DNA of 64,000 nt from Massilia violaceinigra (GTDB lineage: Bacteria > Pseudomonadota > Gammaproteobacteria > Burkholderiales > Burkholderiaceae_D): NCBI RefSeq assembly GCF_002752675.1, contig NZ_CP024608.1:62001-126000 (forward strand). The letters run 5' to 3'. The position numbers and the translations under genes are program-made. Of this stretch, positions 8,458-16,141 are shown piece by piece (within the stretch, counting starts at the first letter, position 1; each line of letters begins with the position of its first letter). The notes beneath the pieces were generated by a model. It saw only the letters and a list, made by a program, of their open reading frames with translations. It searched no databases and was not told the DNA's origin.

Positions 8458-8810
8458 GCCGGCACCTTCCGATGGCGCAGGTCACGCAGCAGGCTACGGC
8501 AGATCACAAGGAAGGCGGCGGCTGGCATGGCGGTCCCGGAAAATTGAACGATTGGCGAAAGCAGATGTCTGACTTTAAGCTTCGCGTTTTATCGTTCAGA
8601 TGACAGGGCGCAACATTTTTATTAGGAATTTAGTCGACGCCAGCCGTATGCCCCGAAAGCCGTCAAAGAGGAGGGAATTAGTGAGATAAATACGACAGAT
8701 ACGGGACGCAGAACGAGCGCAAAAGCGGCATCGTGCCAGTCATGGCGAGGCTGATATGGCCAACCTCGCCGTCACGTACCGGCGCGCGCTGCGCCGGCAA
8801 TGTCATGCCA
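8458..8810. other. Intergenic region upstream of vgrG
   Basis: No convincing gene. It should carry the vgrG promoter, but I see no clear sigma-70 boxes. A perfect 7-bp hairpin (CCGGCGC, five bases, GCGCCGG at 8779-8797) follows the stop of the leftward DUF4142 gene and lacks a U-tract, so it may only stabilise the transcript end. A second perfect pair GGCGAGG/CCTCGCC lies near 8742-8770. Confidence 0.4.
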
Positions 8811-9551
8811 CTAGCGCTTGCCGGCGTTCTGCTCGTTCGTAGCGCCCGCCACCGGCGGCTTGACACCGGCCGCAGGAGCCGGCGTTTTGGCGCCTGCCAT
8901 CGGCGTGTTATGGGCGGCTCCGTGCGCGGCGCCGCCTGGCGAGCTGTGATCGTTCGCTTCGCCCGTTACTGGAGCTTTGGTGCCTTTGGCGCCGCCCTTG
9001 GCGGGGGTCAGGCTGATAGCCGAATGCAGGTGCTGTTCGACGGTCGGCAGCATCTTCGCGGCCAGGGCTTTAACGTCCGGGTCCTTGGCCTTGGCTTCGA
9101 ACTTTTTCAGCGCCGCGTGCACGGCCTTGTGGTCGCCCACGCCTGCCTGGGCCATGTAAGCCTTGTCGAAGGGATCGCCGGTCAGCTTGCTCAGCTTCGC
9201 GGCCATCGCCTTGTGCTTGCTGTCGAGCTCGGTCGGGAGCGTGACGCCCTTGGTTTGCGCAAGTTGCGTCACGTCGCCCAGCGCCTTGGTGTGATCGTCG
9301 ATCATTTGCTGCGCGAACGCTTTCACTTGCGCGTTCTGGCTGTTGGCCAGCGCCAGCTTGCCAGCCTCGATTTCGGCCATGTTCGCGCGTGCCATGTCGG
9401 CCACGATTTTCTGGTCGGCCTTGTTCAGCGCGCTTGCCGCTGGCGTGTCCATTGTCGCCTTGCCCGCTTGGGCGTAGCTGGTGACCGGCATGGCGAAAGC
9501 GGTGGCAATAGCGGCGCCCAATACACATTTGATCAAAGTCGTTTTCAGCAT
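8811..9551 (-). CDS. Secreted DUF4142 protein with Ala/Pro-rich tail
   Basis: DUF4142 proteins are exported, all-helical and ferritin-like in fold; their biochemical role is unsettled. The 246-residue product has a signal peptide (residues 1-28, ending SYAQA), the DUF4142 helical domain (about 40-180) with DQKIVADMARANMAEIEAGKLAL and QMIDDHTKA, and a low-complexity Gly/Ala/Pro tail from about 185 to the end. ATG 9551 is fixed by AAGGAGAT five bases upstream. The tail looks like a flexible periplasmic linker. The gene is monocistronic and lies between the vgrG island and the phosphorelay operon. Confidence 0.85.
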   Translation of the reverse strand: MLKTTLIKCVLGAAIATAFAMPVTSYAQAGKATMDTPAASALNKADQKIVADMARANMAEIEAGKLALANSQNAQVKAFAQQMIDDHTKALGDVTQLAQTKGVTLPTELDSKHKAMAAKLSKLTGDPFDKAYMAQAGVGDHKAVHAALKKFEAKAKDPDVKALAAKMLPTVEQHLHSAISLTPAKGGAKGTKAPVTGEANDHSSPGGAAHGAAHNTPMAGAKTPAPAAGVKPPVAGATNEQNAGKR

Positions 9552-9781
9552 GTGGATCTCCTTTTTAAATAATGTCATTAAACCAATAACACTGTGGAGC
9601 CAGTCTAGCCGTGTAAGCATTTTCCGAGCGCCCGGTAGCCTTTACGCAAGCTTACTTTCTGGCTGGCGATGAACCATAGCGAGAGCTATGTACGCGGGGA
9701 GACAAAGGAAGGAACAACAAGGAGGGAGATCAACAGCGCGAGTGCAGGGAAAGCGCTTTTGCGGACAGCGCTGGCAATGCC

Positions 9782-9824
9782 AAAAAAAACCGGCGCCGGT
9801 ATACCAGCGCGGGTATGCCGGCGC
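9782..9824 (-). terminator. Rho-independent terminator of the phosphorelay operon
   Basis: On the leftward strand a 13-bp stem (GCGCCGGCATACC with GGTATACCGGCGC, one C-A mismatch) and a six-base loop are followed by CGG and eight T residues. It lies 15 bases past the stop of the last response regulator gene. Confidence 0.85.
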
Positions 9825-9838
9825 GTCATGCGATCACG

Positions 9839-10648
9839 TCAGATGCCGACCACGCTCTGGATGCAGGAATACAGCGTTTCCCATTTGAAGGGTTTGAAGA
9901 TGTAGCCGTCGGCTCCCGCCTTTAAGCCTTTCATTACCTGGTCGTCGGATACTTCCGACGTCACCATGACCACCGGCGCCTTGGACCAGCCCTCATTGCG
10001 GCGGATGGCGGCCAGCAGATCGAAGCCATCCTTCCCTGGCAGGCCGGGCAGGACGATGTCGAGCAGCACCAGGTCGGGCGCCATGGCGGTCTGCACCACC
10101 GCCAGCGCATCGTTCATGTTGCCGGCCGCATGCACGGTAAAACCCTTTTCGCTCAGCAGCACCACCAGCAGTTCCGACAGTTCCTCATCGTCTTCGACCA
10201 CCAGGGCCGTCAGGGCATGTTTGCTCGCGCCCAGCTGCGCCTTGTTCCCGTACGAATAGAAGCCGGTGTTTTTCAGTTCGGTCGCGCCGCGCCGGGCCTG
10301 GGCCCAGGCTTCCACGCTCTCTTGCGGGGTCAGCTCGGTCACGTCGAGGGTCGGCAGGGTTTCCGAAAAATCGAATCCGTCATCGTGCATGGCGGCCTGT
10401 GCCTGCGCTGCCGGCAGGCTTTGCTGTGCACCGGCAAACACGCGCACCAGACCCTGTTTGGTCAGCGCGTCGAGCTCGCTGACGAGCTTATCGATCGACA
10501 TGCCGCCCAGCGCGAGAAAATCGTGCACGCTGGAGCGTCCGTTAATCATCGATAAAACCCGGGCCGGATCGCGGGCCAGGTTCTTGCACCCGTTTTTCAG
10601 CTCCGTCATGCCTTTGGAAGTTTTGCTGTAGATCGTCGATGTATCCAT
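9839..10648 (-). CDS. Response regulator with N-terminal helical domain and C-terminal receiver
   Basis: Last gene of the phosphorelay operon, 269 residues. The C-terminal receiver (about 146-269) has the acidic pair in VVEDDEE (E152-D154), the phospho-acceptor Asp197 in LVLLDIVLPG, a Thr at VMVTSE and the Lys in IFKPFKW. The order is unusual: about 140 residues precede the receiver, starting with a region like DUF742/winged-helix regulators (VLSMINGRSSVHDFLALGG) and a Glu/Asp-rich linker. No DNA-binding domain follows the receiver. AGGAA precedes ATG 10648. It probably receives phosphate from the HPt protein encoded just upstream. Confidence 0.88.
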   Translation of the reverse strand: MDTSTIYSKTSKGMTELKNGCKNLARDPARVLSMINGRSSVHDFLALGGMSIDKLVSELDALTKQGLVRVFAGAQQSLPAAQAQAAMHDDGFDFSETLPTLDVTELTPQESVEAWAQARRGATELKNTGFYSYGNKAQLGASKHALTALVVEDDEELSELLVVLLSEKGFTVHAAGNMNDALAVVQTAMAPDLVLLDIVLPGLPGKDGFDLLAAIRRNEGWSKAPVVMVTSEVSDDQVMKGLKAGADGYIFKPFKWETLYSCIQSVVGI

Positions 10649-10680
10649 GATTTCCTGTTCCTGCCTGATAGGCGCTGTCT

Positions 10681-11022
10681 TTACGCTGCCGGCGTGGACA
10701 AGGCCATGAGCCGCAGCGCGGCCATGTCGGCACCGATGTCATCCAGATTCTCGATTGTCCAGTCGTTTTCGGCAAGCTGCGTTTTGATTTTTTCTTCGAT
10801 GCGGCGCGCCGCCAGTCCCAGCTCGGCCGCACCAAACGTACCGGCCGCGCCGCCCAGCGAATGCAATAGCCGGTACAGTTCCTGCCCGTGCGCGCGCTCG
10901 GCCATATCGCTGCGGCACAGCGCATACGCCGCATCCATCTGCTCGAAACGGGCCGGCAGGCGCGTGCGGAATCCCTGTGCCAGCAGCGCCACCTTGGCCT
11001 GCAGATCGGCGGGCGTGTTCAT
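10681..11022 (-). CDS. Histidine phosphotransfer (HPt) domain protein
   Basis: A 113-residue stand-alone HPt protein that shuttles phosphate between receivers. The phospho-acceptor is His54 in YRLLHSLGGAAGTFGA, the standard HxxxG context, in a predicted four-helix bundle. The start ATG at 11022 overlaps the stop of the upstream receiver gene as ATGA, indicating translational coupling. The open frame continues far upstream but only as a shadow of that gene. The neighbouring genes supply kinase and receivers, making a complete relay. Confidence 0.9.
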   Translation of the reverse strand: MNTPADLQAKVALLAQGFRTRLPARFEQMDAAYALCRSDMAERAHGQELYRLLHSLGGAAGTFGAAELGLAARRIEEKIKTQLAENDWTIENLDDIGADMAALRLMALSTPAA

Positions 11023-11405
11023 GCCATCGCCTCGTCCCACAGCTGGCGCACTTGCAGCGGCAACTGCATCGGATCGAAGGGTTTGGCGATCACGCCGAGC
11101 GCGCCGAGCGAGCGGTAATATGCCACTTCGCTGGCCTGGACCTTGGCCGTCATGAAAATGACCGGCGTGCTGGCGGTATTGGGCAGCTTGCGCAATTCGG
11201 ACAGGGTCGTCGGGCCGTCCATTCCGGGCATCATGACGTCGAGCAGGAGCAGGTCCGGCTTGCACTCTGCGGCCGCCGCCAGCGCTTCGCGGCCCGAACT
11301 GCAGGTACGCAAGGCCAGTCCGCCGACCATTTCGAGCGCCATCTGGGCGACGGTCTGGATATCGGGATCGTCTTCCACGTACAGGACCAGGGAAAGTGCA
11401 GTCAT
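11019..11405 (-). CDS. Single-domain CheY-like response regulator
   Basis: A 128-residue receiver without an output domain. Acidic pocket EDD at 11-13, phospho-acceptor Asp56 in LLLLDVMMPGMDG, Thr86 region IFMTAK and Lys in VIAKPFDP are all present. It lies 26 bases after the kinase stop and overlaps the HPt gene by four bases, so it is likely the intermediate phosphate carrier from the kinase to the HPt protein. Closest relatives of this type are receivers paired with GAF-PAS kinases. Confidence 0.9.
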   Translation of the reverse strand: MTALSLVLYVEDDPDIQTVAQMALEMVGGLALRTCSSGREALAAAAECKPDLLLLDVMMPGMDGPTTLSELRKLPNTASTPVIFMTAKVQASEVAYYRSLGALGVIAKPFDPMQLPLQVRQLWDEAMA

Positions 11406-11431
11406 AAATAAGGACGTCCTGAAAAAAGCGG

Positions 11432-13507
11432 TTATGCCGCGAGCGGCAGTTCAAAGAAAAACTCGGTGCGCACGCCGCATTCGCTGAGAAAATCGATGCG
11501 GCCGCGATGCCGTTCGATGATGGCTTTCGAGATATTCAGGCCAAGGCCGGTGCCGCCTTTCGGGCGCGTGTCCGACGCATCGGCCTGGGCGAATTTCTGG
11601 AAAATACGGCTGCGGAACTGGTCGGGAATACCGGGGCCATGATCGGTCACCGACAGGCGCGCGTATCCCGGCTGGCGCAGCAGGCGCACTTCGACCACGC
11701 CGCCGGGCGGGGCGAACTTGGCCGCGTTCGAAAGCAGGTTGACGATCACCTGGATCAGCCGGTCGGTATCGGCGGCCACCATCAGGTCGCCATTGTCGGA
11801 ACGCAGATCGAAGCTGACCTTGAAGGGAGAGGCAAAGGCATGGGTTGCGGCGATGGCCTGTTCCACCAGCGGCAGCAAGGGCTGGACCACCGGCTCGAAA
11901 CGCATATTGCCGGACTCGATTTTTTCGACGTCGAGAATGTCGTTAATCAGGCGCACCAGGCGGTCGCAATTCTTGCTGGCGATATCGAGCAGCACCTTGG
12001 CGCGCACGGGAATCTCGCCCGCCGCGCCGCCCGCCAGCAGGCCGAGCGAGCCTTTGATGGAGGTCATCGGCGTTCTCAGTTCATGAGAGACCGTGGAAAT
12101 GAATTCATTCTTCATGTTTTCCATTTTCTTGCGTTCGCTGATGTCCTGGGCGATGCCGACAAAGCCGGACAGCGCGTTTTCATCATCCCAGACGGCGGAA
12201 ACCGACAACAGTACCGGCAGCCGGCTGCCATCCTTGCGGATATACGTCCATTCGGATTCGTCGGGCAGGCGCTCGCGCGCCTTGGCGATGAACATTTCCG
12301 CGCCAGGCCGGATCGGACGCCCCAGTTCGGCGCTGAGCGCATGCACGCGCGCTTCCAGCTCCGCCGGGTCGTGCAGCACCAGCAACGACGACTGGGTGCG
12401 CATTTCGGCTTCGGAATAACCGAGCATGCGCTGCGCGCCATCGTTGAACATGATGACCTGGCCGTGCACATTGACGTAAATGATGGCGTAGTTATTGCTG
12501 TTCAAAATCGCCTGCTGCAGGCTGAGCGTCTCCGCCAGGCGCCGGTTCAGGCGTTTCATTTCATCGGCCTTGCGGCGCCGCGCCGAAATATCGCGTACCA
12601 GGCCGGTAAAGGCGCGGCGCCCGTTGATGTGCATTTCGCTCACCACCAGGTTGGCCGGAAAACGGGTACCGTCGCTGCGCTGCCCGAATACCTGGCGGTT
12701 GATGCGCACGCCGTCGCCGATGCCGTCGCGCGCCAGTGCGCGCACATAACTGGTGACGGCGGCACGGTAATGACGCGCCACCAGCTTGCTGAATGACCCG
12801 CCGATGATCTGGTCGGGCCGGCATGCGAACAGGCGCTGCGCCTCGGGATTGAAGGTTTCGACCAGGCCCTGGTCGTCGATGGTGATGATGGCGTCGCCCG
12901 CGTGTTCGACAATCGCCCGCAGGCGCGCTTCCTTTTCGCGGCTGACCTCGGTGGCCTGCTTGATCGTGTACACATTCAGTTCGAGTTCGGCCCATTGCGC
13001 CAGGTCGCACAGGGCGGCAATATCGTCGTCGGAAAAGCTGCGCGGCACGCGGTCGATCAGGCACAGGGTGGCGACCAGGGCGCCGTTATCGGCGCGCAGG
13101 GGAATGCCGGCGTAAAAGCGGATGTGCGGGGGACCGAGCACCAGCGGATTATCGGCAAAGCGCGGGTCGGCGGCCGCGTCGGGAATGACGAATGGGAAGT
13201 TGCGCAGGATCGCGTGCGCGCAAAAGGAGATATTGCGCGGCGTTTCAGGCACATCGAGGCCAAGGCGCGATTTGAACCACTGGCGTTCGCTGTCGACCAG
13301 GGTCATCAGCGCGATCGGACAGTCGAACATGCGCTGGGCGCTGCGCGTGATGCGGTCGAAGCGCTCCTCGGGCGGGGTATCGAGGATATTGAGGCCGCAT
13401 AGTGCGGCCATGCGCGCGCTTTCGTCGGCGGGTACTGGGGCATCAAGCAAGATAATGGCTTTCCAGGTTTGGCACCGCCCCCGGACAAGCAAGCCGCGGG
13501 CGCTCAT
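11432..13507 (-). CDS. Soluble sensor histidine kinase, GAF-PAS-PAS-HisKA-HATPase
   Basis: First gene of the relay operon, 691 residues, without membrane helices, so it senses a cytoplasmic signal. GAF spans about 45-178 (FDRITRSAQRMFDCPIALMTLVD), PAS1 about 192-310, PAS2 about 330-460 and HisKA begins at 462 with the phospho-acceptor His475 in STVSHELRTP. The ATPase has the N box NLLSNAAKFAPPGG, G1 DHGPGIP and G2 GGTGLGL. There is no attached receiver; the receivers are separate genes downstream. ATG 13507 has no strong Shine-Dalgarno, and a start closer to the GAF domain is possible. Confidence 0.9.
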   Translation of the reverse strand: MSARGLLVRGRCQTWKAIILLDAPVPADESARMAALCGLNILDTPPEERFDRITRSAQRMFDCPIALMTLVDSERQWFKSRLGLDVPETPRNISFCAHAILRNFPFVIPDAAADPRFADNPLVLGPPHIRFYAGIPLRADNGALVATLCLIDRVPRSFSDDDIAALCDLAQWAELELNVYTIKQATEVSREKEARLRAIVEHAGDAIITIDDQGLVETFNPEAQRLFACRPDQIIGGSFSKLVARHYRAAVTSYVRALARDGIGDGVRINRQVFGQRSDGTRFPANLVVSEMHINGRRAFTGLVRDISARRRKADEMKRLNRRLAETLSLQQAILNSNNYAIIYVNVHGQVIMFNDGAQRMLGYSEAEMRTQSSLLVLHDPAELEARVHALSAELGRPIRPGAEMFIAKARERLPDESEWTYIRKDGSRLPVLLSVSAVWDDENALSGFVGIAQDISERKKMENMKNEFISTVSHELRTPMTSIKGSLGLLAGGAAGEIPVRAKVLLDIASKNCDRLVRLINDILDVEKIESGNMRFEPVVQPLLPLVEQAIAATHAFASPFKVSFDLRSDNGDLMVAADTDRLIQVIVNLLSNAAKFAPPGGVVEVRLLRQPGYARLSVTDHGPGIPDQFRSRIFQKFAQADASDTRPKGGTGLGLNISKAIIERHRGRIDFLSECGVRTEFFFELPLAA

Positions 13508-13764
13508 TTCACATCTGGCGCGGTCCCGCCGCTATCGTTTGCCAGCTGCACAGATAGCTATCGGTAATGGTTAAATATACCCGATTCTCCTGTTTCGTGG
13601 CGTTGCTTGCGCCATGCAGGCAAGCGCCGGCCGGGCTGGTTCCCGCCCTCTGTTGTGTTTCCGTTAGGAAGTTATTTATTAGTGAAGGCTAATGGATTTA
13701 CGATATTATCGGCACTGCTTGCACATGCCGGGCAATTGACTAAATGACTGACCAAGGATTTACC

Positions 13765-14352
13765 ATGAACATCACCTCCAAAGCATTGCTTTTTGCTTCA
13801 TGCCTGTCGGGTGCGGTATTGCTGCAAGGCTGTGGCGCCACCAGAATCAAGGCGTCGTCGACCACCAATCCGCCGCCATCCGAAGCGTTTTCGGCGTTTG
13901 GCCGCATCGACGTCAAGCCGGTGGTGTTCGGGCCCGACGTCAAGGCCGATCGGGATGGCCTGAACAAGATCGAAGCCAACCTGCAGAAGGATTTGTCGGC
14001 CTCGCTGCTGGAATGGAACGTGCGCCCGGCGAATGGCCGCACCCTGATCATCCAGCCTGTGATCGAGCAGATGAGCTTCAAGCGCGGCGCCCAGCGCGTG
14101 CTGCTGGGGCCACTGGCCGGCAGCTCGGGCGTGCTGCTGCGCCTGAAAATCACCGACGGCAAGGGCCGCGTGGTGGCCAATCCCGAATTCTTCCAGCGCG
14201 CCAACGCCATGTCGGCCGGCTTCACCCTGGGCGTTCACGACAACATGATGCTGACCCACGTGGCCAGCCTGGCCAGCCGCTATGTGATCAACAATTACAG
14301 CCGGGCCGAGGGTGGCGCGACCGGTGCCGACGCCAAGGCGATCGCCCCGTAA
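13765..14352 (+). CDS. Lipoprotein, DUF4410-like
   Basis: A 195-residue lipoprotein. The signal peptide ends in the lipobox LLQGC at about residues 19-23, so it should be lipid-anchored to the periplasmic side of a membrane. The mature part resembles DUF4410 proteins (GRTLIIQPVIEQM and GVLLRLKITDGKGRVVANPEFFQRAN). ATG 13765 is preferred to 13744 because AAGGAT lies six bases upstream and it opens directly into the signal peptide. It is transcribed alone and ends at a good terminator. The molecular role is unknown. Confidence 0.8.
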   Translation: MNITSKALLFASCLSGAVLLQGCGATRIKASSTTNPPPSEAFSAFGRIDVKPVVFGPDVKADRDGLNKIEANLQKDLSASLLEWNVRPANGRTLIIQPVIEQMSFKRGAQRVLLGPLAGSSGVLLRLKITDGKGRVVANPEFFQRANAMSAGFTLGVHDNMMLTHVASLASRYVINNYSRAEGGATGADAKAIAP

Positions 14353-14377
14353 ATAGCGCTTTCTCAAACAAGTTCAT

Positions 14378-14403
14378 GCGGCCCCACGAGGGCCGCTTTT
14401 CTT
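14378..14403 (+). terminator. Rho-independent terminator
   Basis: Perfect 7-bp stem GCGGCCC, loop CACGA, GGGCCGC, then TTTTCTTT. It ends the lipoprotein transcript 25 bases after the stop. Confidence 0.88.
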
Positions 14404-14476
14404 TGGGCGGAGCGCAAACGGTTTGTTTGATCCAGTCGGCATGGTATGACGCGATGCGGGTGGACACTACTCCCAT

Positions 14477-14547
14477 GGCGGAGTAGCAAAATGGCAATGC
14501 ACCAGCTTGCAACGCTGGGGAAGTCGGTTCGATTCCGGCATCCGCCT
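14477..14547 (+). tRNA. tRNA-Cys(GCA)-like gene, divergent and without encoded CCA
   Basis: A 71-base cloverleaf: acceptor GGCGGAG pairing with TCCGCC except a G7-A66 mismatch, a three-pair D stem with the A13-A22 mismatch also found in Escherichia coli tRNA-Cys, a five-pair anticodon stem CCAGC/GCTGG, loop TTGCAAC with anticodon GCA, four-base variable loop and a five-pair T arm around TTCGATT. The discriminator is T as expected for tRNA-Cys, but CAC follows instead of CCA. Positions 15 and 48 are both A, unlike the usual Levitt pair. It may be a minor functional tRNA or a decaying copy. A weak promoter (TTTGTT, 17 bases, TATGAC) lies upstream. Confidence 0.72.
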
Positions 14548-14585
14548 CACCTCTTCCAGCACGATCCGGCGAAAAGGAACTGTTG

Positions 14586-15767
14586 ATGAACTTGTCCAGG
14601 CCACACCATCCTCTCCTGCTGGCAGCATGCCTTGCCTGCCTCGGGCTGTCCTTGTCGGCGCGCGGCACCTCGGCGTCCGGTAACCCGGCGCCAGGCACAC
14701 CGGCGGCCGTCGCCCCGGCAGCCGCCAGCTACCACTACTACGTTGCGAGCAACGGTTCGGACGCCAATCCGGGCACGTCGTCCCAGCCGTTCGAAACCAT
14801 CCCGCGCGCATCCAGGGTCGCCCTGCCCGGCACCACCGTGCACGTGGCGCCGGGCACGTACGCGGGCGGCTTTCGCACCACGATGAGCGGCACGGCCGAG
14901 CGCCGCATCAGCTACATTTCCACCGTGCGCGGCGGCGCGCGCCTGGTGCCGCCGCGCGGCTCGACCACCAAGATGGCGTGGGAAAACCGCGGCGACTTTG
15001 TCGACATCGTCGGCTTCCAGGTGGACGGGCGCAACGGCCACGGCGGCGTACGCTGGACCTACGGCATCTACAACGCCGGCTCGGGCGCGCTGATCCGCAA
15101 CAACCACGTGCACCATGTGGGCCAGGACGTGCCCTGCACCAGCGCCAGCGCGGCCGGCATCAGCATCGACAGCTACTACAAGGGCCGCATGGGCACGGTG
15201 ACCGGCAATACCGTGCATGACATCGGCCCCACCGATTGCCGCTTCGTCCAGGGCATCAACATGAGCACCACCGGCAGCGTCACCAACAATGTGCTGTATG
15301 CCATCGGCGGCGCTGCGATCCAGATGTGGCACGACGCCACCAAGGTTGTCGTGAGCCACAACACGATCGCCCGCTCGATGACGGGGATCCTGGTCGGCGG
15401 CGGCGACCCCTACTACATCAAGGGGCCGAACGATTTCACCAATGTGCACAACAACATCGTCTACGACAACAAATACGGCATCTCGGAGCAGGGTTCGACG
15501 GGCCTGCACAACAGCTACCGCAACAACCTGGTGTACCTGAACGCGGTCGCCGACTGGCAGCTGAAAAACGGCCTCAAGCATAGCGGCACGGTGGCGCAAG
15601 CGCCGCAGTTCGTGCGCTACGGCAAGGGCGGCCTGCCGGATTTCCGCCTGCGCCCCAGCTCGCCCGGGGTCGGCAAGGGCAGCGGCGAACTCGCTTTACC
15701 AGCCGACATCGCCGGCAAGGCGCGCGCCAGGGATAGCGGCATCGATATCGGGGCGTACCAGCGTTAG
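14586..15767 (+). CDS. Secreted right-handed beta-helix protein (pectate-lyase-like fold)
   Basis: A 393-residue exported protein with a signal peptide (about 1-24), a Pro/Ala-rich linker (30-48) and a right-handed parallel beta-helix. YYVASNGSDANPGTSSQPFETI at its start is the DUF1565-type opening, and repeated segments with GALIRNNHVHHV, GTVTGNTVHDIG, GSVTNNVLYAIGG and KVVVSHNTIARS mark successive coils. Such proteins bind or cleave polysaccharide, but no catalytic set is evident. AAGGA seven bases before ATG 14586 sets the start; a TTG lies just before it. It is followed by a terminator, and the next gene encodes a secreted amylase, consistent with polysaccharide use. Confidence 0.85.
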   Translation: MNLSRPHHPLLLAACLACLGLSLSARGTSASGNPAPGTPAAVAPAAASYHYYVASNGSDANPGTSSQPFETIPRASRVALPGTTVHVAPGTYAGGFRTTMSGTAERRISYISTVRGGARLVPPRGSTTKMAWENRGDFVDIVGFQVDGRNGHGGVRWTYGIYNAGSGALIRNNHVHHVGQDVPCTSASAAGISIDSYYKGRMGTVTGNTVHDIGPTDCRFVQGINMSTTGSVTNNVLYAIGGAAIQMWHDATKVVVSHNTIARSMTGILVGGGDPYYIKGPNDFTNVHNNIVYDNKYGISEQGSTGLHNSYRNNLVYLNAVADWQLKNGLKHSGTVAQAPQFVRYGKGGLPDFRLRPSSPGVGKGSGELALPADIAGKARARDSGIDIGAYQR

Positions 15768-15803
15768 ACATCCTGCAGTAAACAAGCGTGGGGCTTGGGG
15801 TGG

Positions 15804-15839
15804 GCCGGGGGATCTTTCCTCCGGCTTTTTTGTTTTTTT
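15804..15839 (+). terminator. Rho-independent terminator
   Basis: Stem GCCGGGGGA with TCCTCCGGC (one G-T wobble), loop of four, followed by T6, G and T7. It lies 36 bases after the beta-helix gene. Confidence 0.88.
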
Positions 15840-15852
15840 GCGCCAACCAAAG

Positions 15853-15873
15853 CGATGTAGATATGCTACATCG
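15853..15873. promoter_or_regulatory. Palindromic operator candidate, upstream copy
   Basis: Perfect 8-bp inverted repeat CGATGTAG, spacer ATATG, CTACATCG. Its 17-base core ATGTAG-N-TATG-CTACAT recurs 94 bp downstream. Such a symmetric site upstream of a secreted amylase is typical of a dimeric sugar-responsive repressor; the regulator itself is not in this window. Confidence 0.6.
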
Positions 15874-15905
15874 ACGTGAGATGAAATACAGCAAACCTTT
15901 CATCC

Positions 15906-15946
15906 CTAAACAAAATTGATACATTCTTTATACTTCACTTTACATT
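15906..15946 (+). promoter_or_regulatory. Candidate amylase promoter between the two operators
   Basis: AT-rich stretch with TATACT at 15929-15934 as a good minus-10 box but a poor minus-35, or alternatively TTGATA at 15916-15921 with TACATT at 15941-15946 (19-base spacer). Either would put the transcription start within or just before the downstream operator. Confidence 0.4.
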
Positions 15947-15947
15947 C

Positions 15948-15966
15948 AATGTAGTTATGCTACATT
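15948..15966. promoter_or_regulatory. Palindromic operator candidate, downstream copy
   Basis: Perfect 7-bp inverted repeat AATGTAG, spacer TTATG, CTACATT. It shares ATGTAG and TATGCTACAT with the upstream copy. The centres (15863 and 15957) are 94 bp apart, close to nine helical turns, so both face the same side of the DNA and could be bridged by a looped repressor. Confidence 0.6.
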
Positions 15967-16141
15967 CCCACTCCGGAGACACATAAGGGCACAGCCCGCA
16001 GCCTCCGTCCGGTGCCCACCCGGCGCCGCAATACCGTCCGCGTTTCACACGGCCGCATCCCATGCATGGAGACAGATGGGATCAGCGTGCTTCTGCTGTA
16101 ACTGTTGTGCATTCCACTACCAAAAACCATAAGGAAGCAAC

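Noticed and set aside
8779..8797. GC hairpin after the DUF4142 gene as a rho-independent terminator
   Set aside because: The stem is perfect but no T-run follows on the transcribed strand.
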